The translations under genes and the position numbers were made by a program. Source: Delftia tsuruhatensis (GTDB taxonomy: Bacteria; Pseudomonadota; Gammaproteobacteria; Burkholderiales; Burkholderiaceae_C). From it: a stretch of 64,000 nt of DNA. Where the stretch lies: NCBI RefSeq assembly GCF_903815225.1, contig NZ_LR813084.1, positions 3,948,501 to 4,012,500 on the forward strand, written 5' to 3'. Numbering within the stretch: the first letter of the stretch is position 1; each line of letters begins with the position of its first letter. Below the pieces are notes generated by a model, which searched no databases, was not told the DNA's origin, and worked only from the letters and a program-made list of their open reading frames with translations. This document shows positions 50,564 to 61,100 of this stretch, one piece after another.

Positions 50564-51229
50564 TCAGGGGCGGTCGTACAGCGGCTGCAGATCGGACAGG
50601 CTGGCTCCCGTGCTGACGGCCTCCAGCGAGGCTCCGTACGCGTTGCGGGTGCCCAGGCCCGAGGCGGCGAACGGCTGTCCCTGTCGCAGGGCCTGCTGCA
50701 GCGCATGGGGAGGAAAGCGCACGATGCTGCCGTCCGACAGGATGACGCCCTGCGCCTCGCCGCGCGGGCCCGTGAGCACGACGTCGATGTGCCCCTGGGC
50801 CTGCTGCGTCTGCAGGCCGGCCATGCGCAGGTGCGCCGGCATGGGGCGGCCGCCGCGAGGCGCCGGCGGCTGGTCGTACACGGTCTGTCCGGTGGCCGTG
50901 TTCACGATGGCATCGGCCTTGACCGAGCTGGCCGATTCACGGCGGCCGATGACACGCACCCGGTCACCGACCTGGACGGCCGCCGTCAATGCCTCGGCGA
51001 GATGCGGGGGAAAGCGCACGATCGTGCCGTCGGAAAGGCGCAGGCCATCGACCTCGCCGTAGGGATTGGTCAGCAGCCGGGTGACCGGGCTTTCCAGCTC
51101 GGCCTGCATCGCGGCGGGCATGGCCCGTGCAGGCGCGGGTGGGGCGAAGGGTGCTGGCGGAGCGGCATGGGCATTGAATGCGCCCAAGCCCAGCCACACG
51201 AAGATCGGAGAAGCGGCAAATCGGTACAT
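50564..51229 (-). CDS. Secreted protein with two tandem DGxIVRFPPH repeats
   Basis: This 221-residue protein has a signal peptide (MYRFAASPIFVWLGLGAFNAHA). A Pro/Ala linker follows, then two related beta-rich repeats. Repeat 1 has NPYGEVDGLRLSDGTIVRFPPHL and repeat 2 has GPRGEAQGVILSDGSIVRFPPHA; each is followed by a QxG-type strand and ends with a YDxP segment. I do not recognise a named family; a small OB-like or barrel fold is inferred. CAGGAG six bases before the ATG at 51229 fixes the start. It is preceded by a sigma-54 promoter (51268-51283) and lies directly downstream of the NtrC-type regulator gene, so it is the likely output of that system. Confidence 0.82.
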   Translation of the reverse strand: MYRFAASPIFVWLGLGAFNAHAAPPAPFAPPAPARAMPAAMQAELESPVTRLLTNPYGEVDGLRLSDGTIVRFPPHLAEALTAAVQVGDRVRVIGRRESASSVKADAIVNTATGQTVYDQPPAPRGGRPMPAHLRMAGLQTQQAQGHIDVVLTGPRGEAQGVILSDGSIVRFPPHALQQALRQGQPFAASGLGTRNAYGASLEAVSTGASLSDLQPLYDRP

Positions 51230-51267
51230 GAAGACTCCTGGGGTTGCAAGGGACATGCTCCCTTCAG

Positions 51268-51283
51268 TGCAAGTGCCATGCCA
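51268..51283 (-). promoter_or_regulatory. Sigma-54 (-24/-12) promoter for the secreted repeat protein
   Basis: Read on the - strand from 51283 to 51268 the sequence is TGGCATG-GCAC-TTGCA. The sigma-54 consensus is TGGCACG-N4-TTGCW, so one base differs. The GG and GC elements have the required ten-base spacing. Transcription would begin near 51257, about 28 bp before the ATG at 51229, leaving room for its CAGGAG site. Confidence 0.85.
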
Positions 51284-51332
51284 GGCGGCGGCTTCATGAA
51301 ATCAAGGACTTGCGATCGCCCTTCCCCCGAGG

Positions 51333-51363
51333 GTGTCCGATCCGGCGACACAGGGTGTCACCC
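51333..51363. promoter_or_regulatory. Candidate upstream activator sites for the NtrC-type regulator
   Basis: GTGTC (51333-51337), GACAC (51347-51351) and GTGTC (51355-51359) alternate in orientation, and GGGTGTCACCC (51353-51363) is a palindrome with 5-bp arms. They lie 50-95 bp upstream of the sigma-54 promoter, a usual distance for an NtrC-family enhancer. Confidence 0.6.
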
Positions 51364-51387
51364 GGACGGACGGTTCGCAGGCGTGCT

Positions 51388-52734
51388 TCAGCCCAGGCCG
51401 AACTCGGCGAGCTTGCGATACAACTGCTGGCGCGAGAGTCCCAGGCGGCGCGCCGCCTCGGCGCGATTGCCCCGGGACGCGGCAAGGGCACGCGTGACCA
51501 TCTCACGCTCCAGTTGCGCGATGGCGGGGGCCAGCGGCCCGTTCCAGTCGATGGCGGGCCCGGAGGCCGCCGCCGGCTGCAAGCCCAGGTGCTCGGGCCC
51601 GATGACCGGCCCGGGGCACAGCAAGGCCGCCCGCTCCATGGCATTGCGCAACTCGCGCACATTGCCGGGCCAGTCATGGGCCAGCAGCATGCGCGCCGCG
51701 TCTGCGCCCAGGCGCCTGGGCGTGGCTGCGCCGAGCTGGCGCAGGAAATGCTCGGCCAGCAGCAGGATGTCGCCCAGCCGCTCGCGCAACGGGGGCAGGT
51801 GCACCGGCACCACCTGGAGCCGGTACCACAGGTCCTCGCGGAACCGCCCTTCCCTGACGGCCGCCGGCAGGTCGTGATGGGTTGCCGCGATGATGCGCAC
51901 ATCCACCGCAATGGCCCGGCCCGCGCCCAGCGGCGTGATCTCCCGCTCCTGCAGCGCCCTGAGGATCTTGGCCTGGGTGGACAGCGGCATGTCGCCCACT
52001 TCATCCAGGAACAGCGTGCCGCCCTGCGCCTGCCGGAACCGCCCCGCGCGGTCACCGACCGCCCCGGTGAAGGCGCCTTTCACATGGCCGAACAGCTCGC
52101 TTTCCATGAGGTCCGCGGGAATGGCCGCGCAATTGACGGCCACGAAGGGATGGTCCGACCGGGCGCTGTTGCGGTGCAGGGCCCGCGCCACCAGTTCCTT
52201 GCCCGTGCCGGTCTCGCCCAGTACCAGCACCGTGGCCTCGCTGCCGGCCACCAGGCCGATGCGCTTGAAGACCTGGCGCATGGCCTCGCTGCCGCTGACC
52301 AGCTCGTTGTCGCCGTCTTGGTCGCCCTCCGCAGGCTTGCGGGCCGCTTCGCCGTCGTTTTCGCCCTGCGCCTGGCTGCCGCCGACCAAGGCGCGCTCCA
52401 GGGTGTCGACCAGTGCCGCCCTGGCGATGGGCTTGGCCAGGTGGTCGAACGCGCCCAGGCGCATGGCTTCGATGGTGTTGCCGCCACTGGCATAGGCCGT
52501 CAGCATGATGCAGGGCGCCCGCGAGAGGCTGCGCGCCTTGCGCAAAAAGGCCAGCCCATCCTCGCCCGGCATGCGCAGGTCGACGATGGCCGCATCCACG
52601 GGGCCGGACTCGAGCAGCCCCAGGCCCGCCGCAACGCTGGGCGCCTCGCTGACGTGGTGGCCGAGATCGCGGAGCATCTCGGCCAGGCTTTCCCGGAAGG
52701 CGGTGTCGTCGTCGACGATCAGGATGCGGGCCAT
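51388..52734 (-). CDS. NtrC-family response regulator, sigma-54 activator
   Basis: This 448-residue protein has three domains. The receiver (1-120) has Asp8/Asp9 and the phosphoacceptor Asp52 in IVDLRMPGEDG. The AAA+ domain has Walker A GETGTGKE (173-180), the sigma-54-contact loop GAFTGA (220-225) and Walker B GTLFLDEVGDM. A C-terminal Fis-type helix-turn-helix (NRAEAARRLGLSRQQLYRKLAEFGLG) ends the protein. An intact GAFTGA means it can open sigma-54 promoters, such as the one at 51268-51283. An acidic linker of about 30 residues joins receiver and AAA+. Its start overlaps the kinase gene by 16 bp (52719-52734), and its own stop lies 159 bp before the secreted protein's ATG. Confidence 0.95.
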   Translation of the reverse strand: MARILIVDDDTAFRESLAEMLRDLGHHVSEAPSVAAGLGLLESGPVDAAIVDLRMPGEDGLAFLRKARSLSRAPCIMLTAYASGGNTIEAMRLGAFDHLAKPIARAALVDTLERALVGGSQAQGENDGEAARKPAEGDQDGDNELVSGSEAMRQVFKRIGLVAGSEATVLVLGETGTGKELVARALHRNSARSDHPFVAVNCAAIPADLMESELFGHVKGAFTGAVGDRAGRFRQAQGGTLFLDEVGDMPLSTQAKILRALQEREITPLGAGRAIAVDVRIIAATHHDLPAAVREGRFREDLWYRLQVVPVHLPPLRERLGDILLLAEHFLRQLGAATPRRLGADAARMLLAHDWPGNVRELRNAMERAALLCPGPVIGPEHLGLQPAAASGPAIDWNGPLAPAIAQLEREMVTRALAASRGNRAEAARRLGLSRQQLYRKLAEFGLG

Positions 52735-54044
52735 GGCAGTTCCATCTCCATGCGGGTGCCTCGTTCTGTGCCGGCCAGGGATATCCGTCCGCCATGGGCT
52801 AGCACGATTTCCCGTACCAGGGTCAGGCCAAGCCCTGTTCCACCCGGGCGCGCCGTGGCGAAGGGCTCGAAAAGCGTTTCGCGCAACTCGGCCGCGATGC
52901 CGCAGCCATCATCGGCGACCCACAGCCGCAGCATGCCGTCTCCATGGCGGTCCGCCCCCAGCTCCACCGTGCCGCCGCTGGCCGTGTGCGCCAGCGCATT
53001 GAGCAGCAGATTGTCCAGCGCCCGGGCCATCTGCCGGGGATCGAGCAGCGGCCGGACCGTGCCCCGGGCCAGATCGCCGGACAGCGAAACCGCCAGCCGC
53101 ACGCCCCGGGCCTGGGCCATCTCGGCATGGGCCTGGCGCCGCTCCTCGAACAGCTGCCGCAGGTCCACCGGCCGGGGCTCCACCCGGAAAGGCTGGGTCA
53201 GGGCCAGCAGGCTGGACACCAGATCCTCCAGCCGCTGGGTCTGCGCCAGCACCGCCTCCAGCGCGCCCGACATGCGCGACTCGCGCAGCTGCGCGGGAGC
53301 GGCAAGCGCCGTTTCGGCCTTCATGCGCATCGTTCCCAAGGGGTTGCGGATCTCGTGCGCCAGGCCTGCGGACAAACGGCCCAGCGTCGCCAGCCGCTCG
53401 GCGCTGCGCAACTGCTGCTCCAGCCCCTGCGACTGCCGCTGCCAGCGCCTGAGCGTCCTGCCCAGCCACAGGCCCGACACCAGGACCATGCCCAGCAGCA
53501 GGCTGACGGCCAGCAGGAGCGGCTTGACCACATCGGCGCCGATCAAGGGGACACGCATCAACGTCCACGCCACCAGCCCCGCTGCGTCGGCCTGGGCCGG
53601 GCAGGCGGCAAAGACCACGGCCTCGCGCAAGCCGGGGCGCAGGTCGGTCACCAGGCCGCCGGAGGCTCTTGCGCGCTCGGCGGTGGAGACGATGCGCTCC
53701 ATCTCCGCGCTGGGAGCATCCCGCTTGATGCCGGAGCCGTCATAGGTCGGAAAGGCATAGGCCACGACCCCTGCGCCATCGCGCCAGAATCCGCCCTCCA
53801 TGCCCGGACTGTCACGCAAGGCCAGATCCAGCACGGCCTGCATCGCAGAAGACTGTGCAGGGAAAGCCGGCCCCGCCAGCCCGGCCGCGTCCATGCGCGC
53901 GGCGCCCGCCTGCAGCGCACTGCAACTGACCCCTGCCAGATGGCGCGCGCGGTCGATCTGCTGATCGGTTCCCTGCCGCGTCAGCAGCATGAGCAGCCAC
54001 ACCAGCACGAGTGCGACGGCCGAGATGGCGGACCACAGGACCAC
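52719..54044 (-). CDS. NtrB-type sensor histidine kinase
   Basis: This 441-residue membrane kinase has one N-terminal span (MVLWSAISAVALVLVWLLMLL), a periplasmic domain of about 145 residues and a second span (LLLAVSLLLGMVLVSGLWLG). The HisKA domain LSAGLAHEIRNPLGTMRMKAE has His230. The HATPase has NLLLNALAHTASGGTVELG, VADDGCGIAAELRETLFEPF and GTGLGLTLVREIVLAHGG. This is the pattern of kinases paired with NtrC-type regulators. The next gene on the same strand is exactly such a regulator, overlapping by 16 bp. The periplasmic part has no recognised ligand motif; a ligand-sensing role is inferred from its size. Confidence 0.93.
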   Translation of the reverse strand: MVLWSAISAVALVLVWLLMLLTRQGTDQQIDRARHLAGVSCSALQAGAARMDAAGLAGPAFPAQSSAMQAVLDLALRDSPGMEGGFWRDGAGVVAYAFPTYDGSGIKRDAPSAEMERIVSTAERARASGGLVTDLRPGLREAVVFAACPAQADAAGLVAWTLMRVPLIGADVVKPLLLAVSLLLGMVLVSGLWLGRTLRRWQRQSQGLEQQLRSAERLATLGRLSAGLAHEIRNPLGTMRMKAETALAAPAQLRESRMSGALEAVLAQTQRLEDLVSSLLALTQPFRVEPRPVDLRQLFEERRQAHAEMAQARGVRLAVSLSGDLARGTVRPLLDPRQMARALDNLLLNALAHTASGGTVELGADRHGDGMLRLWVADDGCGIAAELRETLFEPFATARPGGTGLGLTLVREIVLAHGGRISLAGTERGTRMEMELPWPAS

Positions 54045-54138
54045 CAGATCCCGTTGGATGGACTTTTGCGGATTCAGAAATGGCTCCTGAAATGATGGAC
54101 CGGACCCAACCGATGAACGCGCAAGGCCTGCCCGCCCC

Positions 54139-54888
54139 TCACCCCAGCAACCTCTTGGCCCGCTTGTCGGCCTTGCTCTCCACCGGATTGGCCGTCAGCC
54201 AGTTGGCCGGATAGGGACGCATGAACTCGCGGGCCTTCTCGACACGTGCGCCGAGCCAGGCGTCATAGGCGCCTTTGTTGAGCACGGCGGGCATGCGCTT
54301 TTCGGCGCCGGGCTGCTGGTAGCGGTGCAGCAGCGCGTGGCTGTTGGCGTTGACGGTCAGCAAGGTGTAGCTCAGCAGGACCTCGCCGTCGGGACCGGTC
54401 CACTGCGCCCACAGGCCGGCCACGCCCATGGGCTTGCCATCGACGCGCGCGATGCGCGTGGACACGGGCTTGCCGCTGCGCAGGTCGTCCTCGAAGAAGG
54501 CCGCCATGGGCACGATGCACCGCTGGCCGCGCAGCCAGGCGTCGCGAAAGGCCTGGGCCGTGGACACGGTTTCCGAACGCGCGTTCACCAGCTTGAGCGC
54601 CCGCAGCCGCCCATCGGAGGCCGACTTGACCCAGTGCGGCACCAGGCCCCACTGGGCGGTCACCAGTTCACGCACGGGCGTGGCCGCGGGTGACGGGGGC
54701 TCGACGGCGGCCTCCTGCGCGCCAGCCTCCTGCGCAACGGGCTCGGACGGTGCTGCCGGCGCCACGCTGCGGATGAAATGGCCGGGCTTGCGCGGCCGCA
54801 TGTACCGCTCGCCGGCGGCGGGCGGCTCCACGCCAAAGGCGTCGCGGTAGTCATCGGCCTGCGACAGGTTTTCGTACTGGGTGCTCAT
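54139..54888 (-). CDS. SRAP-family protein lacking the catalytic Cys2
   Basis: This 249-residue protein is a member of the SRAP (YedK/HMCES) family. Most members use Cys2 to crosslink abasic DNA. Family blocks are LVTAQWGLVPHWVKSA, KLVNARSETVSTAQAFRDAWLRGQRCIVPMAAFFE and KRMPAVLNKGAYDAWL. The residue after the initiator Met is Ser (codon AGC at 54885-54883) instead of Cys. The position of the usual HxRMP histidine reads EKRMP. The Asn of NARSE and the Glu of FFE are kept. An Ala/Pro-rich insert lies near residues 45-70. No alternative start restores a cysteine. Abasic-site crosslinking therefore seems unlikely, but DNA binding may remain. Confidence 0.85.
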   Translation of the reverse strand: MSTQYENLSQADDYRDAFGVEPPAAGERYMRPRKPGHFIRSVAPAAPSEPVAQEAGAQEAAVEPPSPAATPVRELVTAQWGLVPHWVKSASDGRLRALKLVNARSETVSTAQAFRDAWLRGQRCIVPMAAFFEDDLRSGKPVSTRIARVDGKPMGVAGLWAQWTGPDGEVLLSYTLLTVNANSHALLHRYQQPGAEKRMPAVLNKGAYDAWLGARVEKAREFMRPYPANWLTANPVESKADKRAKRLLG

Positions 54889-55132
54889 GCGGGCGATGGT
54901 ACCTGCGCCCGGACCTGCCAGCGCCGGCCACCGCGCTGCGCCAGACGCGGGTGGCCATCTCAGGGGACGAAGAAAAATCAGACAGCGAATAGGACGGGTC
55001 TTATTCCCAAGCCTCCCATCGATCGATAGTCTTTTTCTATTTCACTTTCCAGCCAATTGAAGAACCTGCGCTCCGGCTCCCTGCCGCACGCATGCGGGCT
55101 GGCGGCCTTGCCACGCTCCGGAGGGAGGATCC

Positions 55133-58100
55133 ATGCATCCATCATTGCAGAGGAAGACAGCGGCCCTGCCTGCACGGCGCCGACCCAAGGGGGCGCCATG
55201 CCCGTACGCCGCACCTGGCGCTGCGGGCCCTGGCAGCCATGGATATCCGCGGCTCGGCTCCAGCGCGGGATGGCTGCTCGTGGCGTGGATGGCCCTGCTG
55301 CTCATCGGCTGGAGCCCGGCATTTGCCCAGTCGGCCGGCACCCCAACCTACAGCCTCTACATCGATACGGACGGTGATGCCCGCACGGGCTGCGCCGCCA
55401 CCCTGGTCGATCGCAACGGAACTACGCGCATCGCTGGTGCGCAATACCTGGTCCAGGTCGAAACCCGCGCCGGCGCCACAGGCACGCAGGCCGGCCCCGT
55501 CACGCTGAGCGCCTGCACAGCCGGCGGATTCGGCCAGGCCAGCGTCCTGGATGCGGGACCGGCGTCCATCGTGGCCAGCATGGCCCAGGGCGAGGCCCGG
55601 GAGCAGATCGAGTGGCAGTTGCCCCTGGCACGGCTGGGGCTGCACGGAGATGCCCTGATCACCCTGGCGGCCGCCAGCCGTGGCGACTACCTTGTGCAAG
55701 CCGCGGGCCAGCCCATACGGCTGCAAATCCGGGCCCATGGTTCCTCGGCGGGAGCACGGCCCATCCCCACGCTGACAGGCGGAGCACTGGCGGCCCTGGC
55801 CGCGTTGATGGGCTTGCTGGCCTGGCGATACCGCAGGCGGGCCGGCGGCCCCTTGCTGCTGGCCGCCTTCGTGCTGGCAGGCACCCTGGGGACCATGGAC
55901 GCCGACAGCCCGCTGGCCTGGGCCGGCTCCGGCACCCGTCCCCTGGCCCTGGATCCTGCGGGCGATCAGCTGCCTGGCACGCCCGACCTGCGGGCCCTGC
56001 ATGCCGCCCAGCAGGGCAGCTGGCTCACGCTGCGCATCGACGCCGTGACAGGCTCTGCACCCGGCCCCGGCGGTGCCGACGGCCACCGCGACCTGTCCCC
56101 GCTCGAGCAGGCCGGCGGGCTGCCCCGCTTCACCACCGTCCCCCGTCTGCTGGCACAGGCCGGCCAGCCCTGGAGCTACCAGGTCCGGGCCGAGGACAGC
56201 CAGGGCCGCCCGCTCGCGGTGGAGGCCGCCGCTGCCGGCCTGCCACAAGGCATGGTGCTGTCCGGCGTGGCACCGGACCAGCTCATGCGCTGGACTCCGT
56301 CGACAGCAGGCCTGCACTCCGTCGAACTGCGCGTGCGCGACGCCGACGGCCGCGCCGGCAGCCAGGGCTTCGTGCTGGGTGTCAGCGATGACCGCCGGCT
56401 GCCGCCCGACCCTGCGCAGCGCGCATCGCCCCAGCCTGCGCACCTGCTGACGCCCTTCGTGGAAAGCACCCGCTTTCTCTACGAGGGCACCGACCCGGTA
56501 CAGCAGGGCGTCGCCCCCGGCAGCCTGGACCCCGTGCGGGCCGCCGTGCTGCGCGGACAGGTCCTGGACAGGTCCGGCACCCCGCTGGCTGGTGTCCTGG
56601 TCCGCGTACAGGGCCATCCGCAGTTCGGCCACACCCGCACGCGTGCCGATGGCTGGTTCGACCTGGCCGCCAACGGCGGCGGCTGGCTCACCCTGCACTA
56701 TGAAAAACCCGGCTACCTGCCCGTGCAACGCAAGCTCGCCACCCGCATGCGCGACTGGACCCTTGCCGAGGATGTGGCGCTCACGCCCCTGGACGCCCAG
56801 TACAGCCGCATCGAGCTTGACCAGCCGCAGCTGCAGGCCTACTGGGGCGCGCAGACTGCCGATGAACGCGGCCCGCGCCGCACCACCATCCTCTTTCCCG
56901 CGGGCACGCGGGCCACGGCGCAAATGCCCGACGGCAGCACGCGCCCCCTGCCCCGGCTGACCGTGCGCGTGTCCGAGTACACCGTGGGTCCCCAGGGCGT
57001 CAGGGCCATGCCCGGCGAGCTGCCCTCCACCGTGGGCTACACCTGGGCCGCCGACTTCTCGGCCGACGAGGCCCTGGCCCTGGGTGCCAGCCACGTGCGC
57101 TTCGACCGCCCCGTCCACGCCTACACCACCAACTTCATCGGCGCGCCCGTGGGCACGGCCGTGCCGGCGGGCTGGTACGACTTCGGGCGCTTGGCCTGGG
57201 TGGGCTCCGCCAACGGGCGCGTGGTGGAGCTGCTGTCCATCGACAACGGCAAGGCCACGCTGCGCGTGACCCGCGACCGCCGCGCGGCCACCGCGCAGGA
57301 GATGGCCGAGCTGGGCATCACCGACGACGAGCGCCAGGCCCTGGCCAGGATGCATGCGGTGGGAACGCAGCTGTGGCGCACGCCGCTGGAGCACTTCACG
57401 CCCTGGGACTTCAACTGGCCCTGGGGCCCGCCCGACGGAGCCAGCCCGCCGCCGCCCTCCGATGCGCCAGACCCCCGGCCCGGTCCCGGCCCCGATCCGA
57501 ACGGCTCCGACGCGCCCCCGGACCCCGAGGACACGGACAACGACGACACCTCGCTCGACGAGCCCGGCGAGGACACCGAATGCGGTTGCGACATCTACCT
57601 CAAGCAACGCGCCGTGGGCCAGCGCATCCCGCTCCAGGGAATGCCCTTCGACCTCTACTACCGCAGCGACCGGACGCTGAGCACCCCGCCCGCCACGGGC
57701 GAGCAGACCACCTGGAGGACACGCGTGAAGTCATCGGACTTCAGCGCCTCATCGCTGCTGAAATATGCCGAGGTCCGGCACACCATTGCCGGCCGGCGCA
57801 TCACCACCCGCTGGGATGGTGCGGATTTCGCCAATGCCGCTGCACTGGCGGAAAGCGGCTGGGATGGCACCGACGCCTACGGCCGCCCCGTGCCCTACGG
57901 GACGACGCTGCAGACACAGGTGCGCTATGCCTACCAGGCCGTGTACTACAGCCGTCCCGCCGACTTCCAGCGCGCCTTCGAAAGGCTGCAGCCGGCGGGC
58001 TCGCAGATGGGCCGCGACCTGTTTGCAGCGGGCGCCGAGATTTCCCTGGCGCGCACCCGGCCCGCACGCCTGATCCAGCCACCGCCGCGGCTCGGCGTCG

Positions 58101-61100
58101 AAGTCGCGCAAGCCCGCGTCGGGGGCTGGACCCTGAAGGGAATGCGCCTGTATGACGCGCAAAGACAGGTGCTGTACACCGCCGGCAAGCTGCCCCGGCC
58201 ATCGGACCGCATGGTGCCGGGACTGCAGCCGCGCGGCCGCATCACCCTGCCCCCATCCGCCGTGCTGCTGAGCCATGGCGGCATCGCCGTGGCTCGCGGC
58301 CACCAGGTGCTGCTGCATGCCGGCGTTGATACCTTGTCGCAAGCGGGCGAGCCGCTTGCGGGCCAGGCGCAGGCCGGCTTTTCCGGCGACGGCGGTCCCG
58401 CGCGCGATGCGCAGTTCAGCGCGCCCACCCTCGTGGCCGAGGCACCGGGGGGCGGCTACTACATCATGGACAGCGGCAACCGGCGCCTGCGCCTCGTCGC
58501 CCCCGACGGGACGGTGCAGACCGTGGCCGGCAATGGCCAGGCGCAAGCCCCTTTCACCCCAGGCGTCCCGCACCAGGCGCTCGATGCCGGATTCGAAGCG
58601 ATATCCATCGCAGCCCTGCCGGACGGCAGCCTGATGGCGGTCACGGACGGCTACTGGCGCCAACTGGTGCACCTGACCCCATCCGGCACGTTGACGGCAC
58701 TGGCCTTGCCGGACGCCGATGCCACGCCCTACCGGGTGATCACCTCGTCCACGGGCCAAGTGTGGATAGGCGCACACCAGCGCAGCCAGCCAGGGGCGGA
58801 CATCACGCCCAGGCTCTATCGCCTGGATGGCACGGGCCGTCTCACGCTGGAAGACTTCGCCTCCAGCATCGCCAGCGCGACGGCCGGCCCGGATGGCAGC
58901 CTGCTGGTGCCTGAGGGACGCAACCCTCGCATCCAGATGGTCAAGCCCTTCGGGCAAAGGCAGGTGCTGCACAGCACGGCCGAACTCGCCGGCCTGGGCG
59001 CGGTCCGGCTGATCGGCCACTCCAGCGACACCGGTCTGCTCCTGACGGCGGGCACAGGGCAACTGCTGCAGCTGTCCACCGGAATGCCCGCCTACAACGG
59101 CATGGCCTCTCATCTCGTGGGCCGCGAAGACGGCCGGACCTATGAGGAATTCTCGCCCCAGGGCCTGCCGCTTTCCGTGCGCAGCGCCGTCACCGGCGAG
59201 ACCCTTTCCACCAGCACCTATGACGCGGACCACCGCCTCGTATCGGTCCGGGACGCCTTCGGCAACACCGCCCTCCTGCAGCGCGACGGCAGCCAGCAAT
59301 TGACCGAGGTCACGGGCTTCGACGGCCAGCGCACCACGCTGGCCTATGGCGCGGACGGACTGCTGCAGTCGGTCACCGAGCCCGGCGGCGCCACCCACCG
59401 CATGGTCTACAACGCCCAAGGCCTGCTCACCGAATACCACGACCCGCGCGGCGGCGTGGACCGCTTCCGCTACGACGCCCGGGGCAAGCTGACCAGCAAC
59501 CTGGCCCCCGATGGCAGCGGCTGGTCCCTGAGCCGCGCCAGCGACAACACCATCACCGCCACCACGGCCGAGGGACGCAGCAAGACCGTGCGCCAATGGG
59601 CCATGCCTGACAACCGCCTGAAAAAGGCCAGCACGGGCCTCGATGGCCTGCCGGTCGCCAAGGAAGGCAACACCCGGTACGGCAGCACGACCACCACCTT
59701 CCCCGATGGCACGGCCCAGGGCATCAGCCGCAGCCCGGACCCGGTCTTTGGCGCCGTGGCCCCGGCATTCACCACCACCAGCAGCAACGGCCAGACCCGC
59801 ACCCAGCAGGGGGAGTCACGCTCCGCACAGTGGGACGGGCGGCAGTTCCTGACCTGGGCATCGCAGAACCGGTCATCCGACGGCACCTCATGGTCGCAGC
59901 GCCTGCTGCCGGGCCCGCAGCCGGCCATCGCCACCACGGACCCGGGCGGCGCGCAAACCACGGTCACCTACAACGCAGCCATGCAGCCCGTGTCGGTGGA
60001 CACGCCCCAGCGCACGCAACTGCGCTACGGCTACACCGCACGCGGCCAACTGGGCCAGCTGGAGATGCGCGACCAGGCCGGCACGAGCCGCACACTCGCC
60101 CTGGCCTACCACCCCCATGGCAGCGACGGCGCGGGCCAGCTGGCCACGGCCACCAACGCCCTGGGCCAGGAAAGCCGCTTCAGCTACGACGCCGCCGGCC
60201 GGCTCACCACCAGCACCCTGCCCGATGGCCGTGCCACCCGCTACCGCTACGACGCGGCCGGCAACCTGCTCAGCCTCACCACGCCGGCAGGCACCACGCA
60301 CAGCTTCAGCTATGACGGCGCCAGCCAGCCTGCCAGCTACCAGGCGCCCCAGGGCAGCATCCAGTGGAACTACACACTGGAGCGCCGACCCGCCAGCGTG
60401 ACCCGCCCCGGCGGCGAGACCATCCGCTTCGGCTACGACGCGGGTGCCCGGCTGGCCTCCATCGCCAGCAACGCCGGCACCACCAGCATGCACTACGACG
60501 CCGTGGGCCGGCTCGAACGCCTGAGCCGCGCAGACCAGCAGATCAGCTATGGCCGTACCGATGGCATCGTCACCTCCGAACAATGGAGCGGCACCATCGA
60601 TGCCCGCCTGGAGACGGGCATCGACCAGCAAGCGCGTGCCACCGGCATGCGTATTGCATCGGGCACCGACCGGATCGAGCTGCCCATCGGCCACTACGCC
60701 AACGGGCGGCCCCACGCCGTGGGCGGTCTCTGGCTGGGCTACGGCAGCGACGGACTGCTCACCAGTGCCATCGGCGACTTCGGCAGCATGCACTATGGCT
60801 ACAACGGCTTCGGCGAAGTGGACCGCGCCAGTTTCGTCATGTCCGCGCCGGGCGCCTTGCCGCAAGCCCGGCCCACGCAGCTCAGGCTCGCCGCCAGCCT
60901 GCGTGCGCTGGAAGCCGCGCTGCTCGCGCAGATCACCGAGGCCGGCACCTGCCGCCTGCGCGGCTGGTACGCCCCGGGCCAGGGGTTCATACCCTCCACC
61001 CAGCCGCGCGCAACCGCCTTCGCGTGGGACTCCGCCGCGGCGAACTGGATCCTGGACACGCCGCAACTGGCCGCGCAACAGCGCATCGGCCATGTCGCGC

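Noticed and set aside
54978..55214. 78-codon reverse frame before the RHS gene
   Set aside because: No ribosome site or homology signal, and it overlaps the RHS start.
57749..59596. Long antisense frame opposite the RHS body
   Set aside because: No domain and no start signal; the + strand carries the clear RHS frame.
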